NCBI GenBank assembly: GCA_037176905.1
Contig: JBBBWG010021111.1
Coordinates: forward strand, 1 to 64,000
From: Azolla pinnata
Taxonomy: Eukaryota; Streptophyta; Polypodiopsida; Salviniales; Salviniaceae
DNA: 64,000 nucleotides
Reading direction: 5' to 3'
In this document: positions 59,401 to 64,000 of the stretch, piece by piece
Numbering within the stretch: the first letter of the stretch is position 1
How the letters are laid out: every line of letters begins with the position of its first letter
The notes under the pieces: model-generated
Database searches by the model: none
What the model saw: only the letters and a program-made list of their open reading frames with translations
Told to the model about the DNA's origin: nothing
Program-made: the position numbers and the translations under genes

Positions 59401-59683
59401 GAGGTAAGCAACTGAAACGGGTGTAACTCATTTGAGAAGGTTATTTTGTGGAGATCAAAATCGTTCTACTATGGTTTGGGCTTCGCTTTAGTGGATACAA
59501 GTAGCTTGACTTACAAGTGTCGTAGTACGATTTGCCAGCAGGGTAAGCTTCTGCAATACCAAAGCTCCAAAAAAATGTAAGCACCGAGAAGAGAAAATCA
59601 GTCAACATTTGTAGAATTCTGGGAATATCGTAATATCAAATGACTGAATACATTATTTTCTATAAACATAACAAGTGAGTAAA

Positions 59684-59723
<40 letters not shown>

Positions 59724-60276
59724 GCTTTCAAGATATTATTTACGTAATTTGAGCTAATGTTAGCTCAAATATAATTTTATGCATCGTTTTTCGCTTTTAA
59801 TTATCCCATGATTATATTTATTAAAAGGGAACACCGAATCTAGTTTTCAAAAAAGATTAAATGAATATTTTTCATTCCCATTCTGAAAATTTCACCACGG
59901 TCCCGAAATGTTCCTGTTTAGGGTAACTATGGTTTATTGATCTACTTACTATTTACTCTTCCTGATTATATACATCTTTTCTATGCAGCTCCACCCGTTT
60001 GACATTTAATTTAGTGTTTGTTTATCTTTATGTTTTGTTAATGATGATTTAAACACTCGTGGTTATCCTTCAGACGATGGATTAAGAGACAAATGTGAAA
60101 GAAGAAGAAGAATTGAAGAAAAACTGAAGAAGAATTGAAGAAGAAGAAGAAGAATTGAAGAAAAACTGAAGAACAATTGAAGAAGAAGAAGAAGAAGACG
60201 AAGAAGAAGAAGAAAAACTGAAGAAGAAGAAGTGAAGAAGAAGAAGAAGAAGAAGAAGAAGAAGAAGAAGATCACC
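59401..60276. other. P450 upstream region with GAA tract
   Basis: AT-rich sequence with a GT/AT run (59684-59722) and no gene. From about 60098 to 60270 lies a long GAAGAAGAA tract (with AATTGAAGAAAAACTGAAG variants) that runs to within 7 bp of the P450 ATG and would form most of its 5' leader. On the minus strand it gives open Leu/Phe/Ser-rich frames, which are artefacts. Confidence 0.7.
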
Positions 60277-61859
60277 ATGTCCACAGAGCTCCTCCTCGGC
60301 CTCCTCCTCTCCTTCCTGCTCTTCGCAGCGGCCCTGTGCAAGCTATGGAGGCCTCCCTTCAGATGCCGGAACCTGCAGCAAGCGGCGGATTCGAAGACCC
60401 TCCCCTTGCCTCCTGGCTCCTTCGGCTTCCCTCTCATCGGCGAAACCCTAGAGCTGCTCCGCCTGCAGCGCCGAGGAACCCCGTGGAGCTTCCTTCACCC
60501 TCGCGTCTCCAGGTACGTGAGAGACCTTCAAGACGAACCTCCTGGGAAGCCTCTCCGTGGTTCTTGCGAGCCCGCAAGGTAACAAGAAGGCGTTCTCTAG
60601 CATCTACGTCTCATGGCCCCCCAGTGTCGTCTCTGTCATCGGAAGCCACGCCCTCATCGGCAAGGTCGGGCCCGAGGCTGCTCGCGTCCGGAATGCTCTC
60701 ATGGTGTTCTTGCAGCCTGAATCCCTGAGGAAATACACTGGCATCATCGATCGGGTGCTCCTCGACTTCATCCACAAGCATCTCCATGGCAAGCATGATG
60801 TGCTTCTCTTCCCCCTCATGAAGGAACTCGCCTTCTCCATCGCCTGCCATGTCCTCACCGGCCGGGAGGACGAGAAGGATCATGCGATGCTCCTCGCTCC
60901 CTTCACAACCATGGTGAAAGGCCTGTTCGAGATCCCCATCAACATCCCCGGAACTCGGTATAGCAAGGCTCTTGCAGCCTCCGAAGAGATAAGAAAGAGA
61001 CTGCAGGTTTGGATCGATGAGAGGAGGAGAGATCTGGATGCTGGCGCCATCGTCGAGAACGGAGACGTCCTCACTGGCCTTGTGGAGTACAGAGATGGGG
61101 AAGGGCAACCTTTCTCCGACGACGAGATCAAGGACAATATCATCGGATTGCTCTTCGCAGCCCACGATACAAGCACTAGCGTAGCGACTATGACCTGCAA
61201 ATATCTTGCATCGAATCCCGAGATAATGGACGAGGTTTACAGAGGTTGTTCATCGATTGTACCATCTAGTTAGATCTGGCTATTGAAATGCTGGAATCCT
61301 CTGAAAATCATTCCTGGGGATGTGCTTCGATCGATATGCTTTTTGGCCAATTATACCTGGACCATAATTTTTTTTTTGGTTTCAGAAAACAAGAAGATTG
61401 CAGCCGACAAGCACCCTGATGATCCATTCCTCAACTGGGAAGACATTCAAAACATGAAGCTATCGTGGAGAGTCATTCAAGAATCGATGCGGCTGACACC
61501 TCCAGCAGAGTTGTTATTCAGAGTGGCACCTCAGGATATGGAGTTTGGTGGGTTTAGAATCCCCAAATCATGGAAGGTGAGAAAAGTTCCATTCGAAGGG
61601 GCAGGTCCATCGCGATAAGTTCGATCCATTGCGATTCGAAGGGGCAGGTCCAGCTCCATTCACATTCGTTCCATTCGGAGGGGGGCCGAGGATGTGTCTA
61701 GGCCAAGAATATGCACGAATGGAGACGCTGATGATCCTGCATCGTTTGGTCACCGCTTTCTCATGGACCCTCGATGATCCAAATGAGACTATTGTGCTCG
61801 ACCCCCTCCCCTTCCCTTCGAAGGGGCTTCGAATCCTCCTCCATCCTCGAGCTGTATGA
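60277..61859 (+). pseudogene. CYP716-like cytochrome P450 (CYP85 clan), probably disabled
   Basis: ER-anchored monooxygenase type; CYP716 relatives oxidise triterpenoids. Pieces: exon 1 60277-61244, exon 2 61386-61576, and 61620-61859. The N-terminal anchor LLLGLLLSFLLFAAALCKLW is followed by the Pro-rich hinge LPLPPGSFGFPLIGETLELL. Helix I FAAHDTSTSVATM, ExxR in IQESMRL, and the haem loop [12 protein letters not shown] are intact. Two lesions are visible. First, exon 1 changes frame near 60512-60530 (HPRVSRY in one frame, FKTNLLGSLSVVLASPQGNK in the next); its 968-nt length is one base too many for the phase needed at the junction. Second, about 25 residues expected between FRIPKSWK and FDPLRFEG are missing; only 43 bp separate them, too short for a normal plant intron, and a 19-bp direct repeat (61591-61609, 61634-61652) marks the site. 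A sequencing error could explain the first lesion but hardly the second. Confidence 0.85.
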
Positions 61860-61929
61860 TCACGATCGAGCTTTTTTCCCCCTCACGATTTTCTCCCTTT
61901 CAGCATCGATTGGGTATTCTGTGGAAATC

Positions 61930-62290
61930 GGTAATGTTATCGAACTTCAGCTGTATAATATCAATGCTCTTGTATTTTTGTAACTTCTCCTATTGCTCTG
62001 ACAAAGGGAAGAATTTGAAGCCAAATGATGGAGTTGATTGTCAGAAAAGGGAGGTATCGAGGGATTCTTGTATAATATCAATCCTCTTGTATTTTTGTAA
62101 CTTCTCCTATTGCTCTAACAAAGAAGAATTTGAAGCCAAATGATGGAGTTGATTGTCAAAAAAGGGAGGTATCGAGGGATTCTTGTATAATATCAATCCT
62201 CTTGTATTTTTGTAACTTCTCTTATTGCTTCGACAAAGCGAAGAATTTGAAGCCAAATGATGGACTTGCTTGTCAGAAAAGGGAAATTCT
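61930..62290. repeat. ~116-bp tandem repeats downstream of the P450
   Basis: Three units with spacing 117 and 115 bp (block CTTGTATTTTTGTAACTTCT at 61969, 62086 and 62201), each followed by AAGAATTTGAAGCCAAATGA and GGTATCGAGGGATTCTTG. They lie in what would be the 3' UTR of the P450, so the polyadenylation region appears to have been duplicated. Confidence 0.9.
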
Positions 62291-63732
62291 CCATGAATAA
62301 TCAGCCTTTGGGATAGATTGCATAGATGTATATGCATCTTCTTCAGCTAATCCATGGTTTCTAAAAAAAGGAGCGAGATCATTTCTAGTTTCCTGAATTA
62401 ACCATCATTGACTGATCCCCATTATATGAAGTAAATTCGAGAGAATTGCAAGCCATGTGTGATAACAAACTTCTGTTTCTGTAATCATCGTTCGAAGCAC
62501 AATAAAAACCGATAGAAGGACCACTAAACATACATGTCTAATTGGAGTAAAATCCATTCATTTCACCGACGAGAATGGCGACTGAATCCAAGCTTTTAGT
62601 GGTTGTAATGAACGAAAATTTTCCTTTCCAAACTATTCTTTCACTCTCTAGTTTGATAAGAAGTTCGACACTAAACTCCCTTAGTCTGTCGTGCAAATCT
62701 TCTATTTTGCCTTAACACGCAGGCAAAGATATGACACGACAAGTGGTGAGAAGAAAGTGTCAGAAGCCTAGAGATATATTGGAACCACTAAGGTCCGAGC
62801 AATGGATGAACCAGGAGAGCCAAACAGAGGATCGAATGCGGGTGGTTCTATTCGTATCATCGGCAACTAGCTCCTTCGAATCGGGGCTCACCAGCTATAC
62901 GCGATTACACTCTTAGCGTGAGTTAGGCAGCGAGGATGCAACTGTATGTTTTACAACCACCTTCTCAAGTGGAAGTAGCACAAAACCTTATCAATTTCAT
63001 CTAATAAGTCGGTTTCTCTCCCTTGACTATCAGTATTACGTTCATCATACGATTACGTCAATTCCAACAAAACAATCTGAACTCTAAGCGAGAAAAATGG
63101 TTTATTGCTTGTTTCCTTAACGACACACTAAACTCTTGACTATCATTGGCACTATCATTGGCTCTTCTTCTTCTTCTTCTTCTTCTTCTACTATTTCTTA
63201 CTATTTCTTCCTTCTTCTTCTTCTTCTTCTTCTTCTACTATTTCTTCCTTCTTCTTCTTCTTCTTCTTCTTCTTGTGGATGTGAAGAGCTCCTTCCAAAG
63301 AGATGGATTCTGGCATGGGTACGATCCCCCCCTTCCCTTCCGAGGGCATCCTCATCAGAGGAGTTATGGAAAACTTAGGCCTCTCTCGTTGGCTCTCTGT
63401 TCTTTGTCTGCAGGGCCACAGCCACAGAGCCATGGAAGAATTGGAAACAGCTGTTGGTTGTGATCAAATGGAAGGAAGCCGTGTGTAAATTCTCATCTGC
63501 TTGCTTGCTGCATCACCACAGAGGATGTTGCACCTGTGCACAGTCGCTTCAACACTCCCAAACTCTGGTATTGCGCAAGGTATGTTTGTCTGTATTTGTC
63601 TGTGTACGTGTTGTTTCTTTGTGTGTGTGTGTGTGAATGAATGAATGAGTGAGTGAGTGAGTGAGTGATTTGGATGGAATTCATGAGAGGGGAGAAAAAA
63701 AGTTCATTGCTTGTTTCGGCATGTTCATGAAG
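62291..63732. other. Intergenic stretch and putative 5' part of an ABC gene
   Basis: No gene is recognised from 62291 to ~63140. TTC/CTT runs occupy 63163-63275. An exon-like stretch (about 63413-63580) ends in the strong donor CGCAAG/GTATGT after an open frame rich in Cys/His/Ser (FSSACLLHHHRGCC); it could be a transit-peptide exon of the downstream ABC gene but has no clear start codon. TG and GAAT/GAGT runs follow (63618-63668). Confidence 0.45.
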
Positions 63733-63896
63733 CTTGTAAGAAGGGTGTGGCCATTGATGTGAAACACTTGCATCTGAGCTTCAAGAGAGATTCAAGATCC
63801 ATCCCTGTCCTCAGAGATTGCTGTATGAGCATCCCTGAAGGCGAGCTCTGGATGCTTCTCGGACCCAACGGATGTGGAAAATCCACCCTTCTCAAG
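63733..63896 (+). CDS. ABC transporter ATPase, N-terminal exon (partial)
   Basis: One exon with the beginning of an ABC nucleotide-binding domain: VAIDVKHLHLSFKRDSRSIP, VLRDCCMSIPEGELWMLLGP, and the Walker A motif GPNGCGKSTLLK directly before the donor AAG/GTGACT (63896). The phrase EGELWMLLGPNGCGKSTLLK resembles plant single-domain ABCI proteins of the NAP14/ABCI11 type in plastids (from memory, unverified). The remainder lies beyond the right edge. The 5' boundary is uncertain; acceptor AG at 63731-63732 is one choice, GTAAG/AAGGG a few bases later another. Confidence 0.8.
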
Positions 63897-64000
63897 GTGA
63901 CTCCCTCTTTGACTCAACACACTGCACGTAATCATCCTCACATATGTCTTTTCTTGTTTACCAAGACGTGGTAAATGCCATCCATTTTGTGTAGAAGAAG

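Noticed and set aside
60063-60437. Minus-strand Leu/Phe-rich frame opposite the P450 start
   Set aside because: It is the complement of the GAA tract and P450 exon 1.

Overview
The window is nuclear DNA of a land plant. It holds spliced genes of plant-only or plant-type families (GH3, class XI myosin with a DIL tail, a PLS-class PPR protein, MYC-type bHLH, CYP85-clan P450), many telomere-like TTTAGGG motifs, and one assembly gap (58838-59076). The intronless PPR gene, medium-sized introns and abundant simple repeats would suit a seed-free vascular plant (lycophyte or fern), but this lineage is an inference and the sequence alone does not prove it.

Layout. 1-2101 (+): the 3' half of a GH3 amido synthetase, ending inside a ~1.1 kb telomere-motif satellite (to ~3160). 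3161-5710: gene-free, rich in microsatellites. 5711-9305 (-): complete five-exon VTI1-type SNARE. 9306-11823: gene-free. 11824-15019 (-): three-exon 3-ketoacyl-CoA reductase (KCR) whose second intron is a tandem-repeat array. 15020-17669: gene-free. 17670-33534 (-): complete 39-exon myosin XI gene (predicted 1533 aa). 32100-33742 and 35519-37152: two arms of an inverted duplication of the myosin 5' leader, first exon and intron 1. 37311-42323 (+): six-exon conserved membrane protein. 43390-45495 (+): five-exon TMEM208/SND2 homologue. 47962-53711 (-): eight-exon MYC-type bHLH factor with a 15-nt microexon and an intron made mostly of TTTTAGGG repeats. 55547-57802 (-): PPR protein. 58648-59400: 63-bp satellite containing the gap. 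60277-61859 (+): CYP716-like P450 that looks broken. 63733-63896 (+): one exon of an ABC ATPase running off the right edge.

The genes do not form a pathway. They are ordinary housekeeping or regulatory genes: auxin/jasmonate conjugation, vesicle fusion, very-long-chain fatty acid elongation, organelle transport on actin, ER insertion, transcription, organelle RNA processing, triterpenoid-type oxidation and transport. What sets the window apart is how repeats have entered them. Telomere motifs supply stop codons (GH3, KCR) and fill an intron (bHLH); tandem repeats carry decoy splice acceptors (KCR); and the promoter-proximal end of the myosin gene has been copied in inverted orientation beside the next gene, with telomere-like repeats at the junction. 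Two decayed Ty1/copia fragments are also present.

Exon maps were built by joining GT-AG (twice GC-AG) junctions that keep the frame and match family alignments known to me. No database search or transcript evidence was available.
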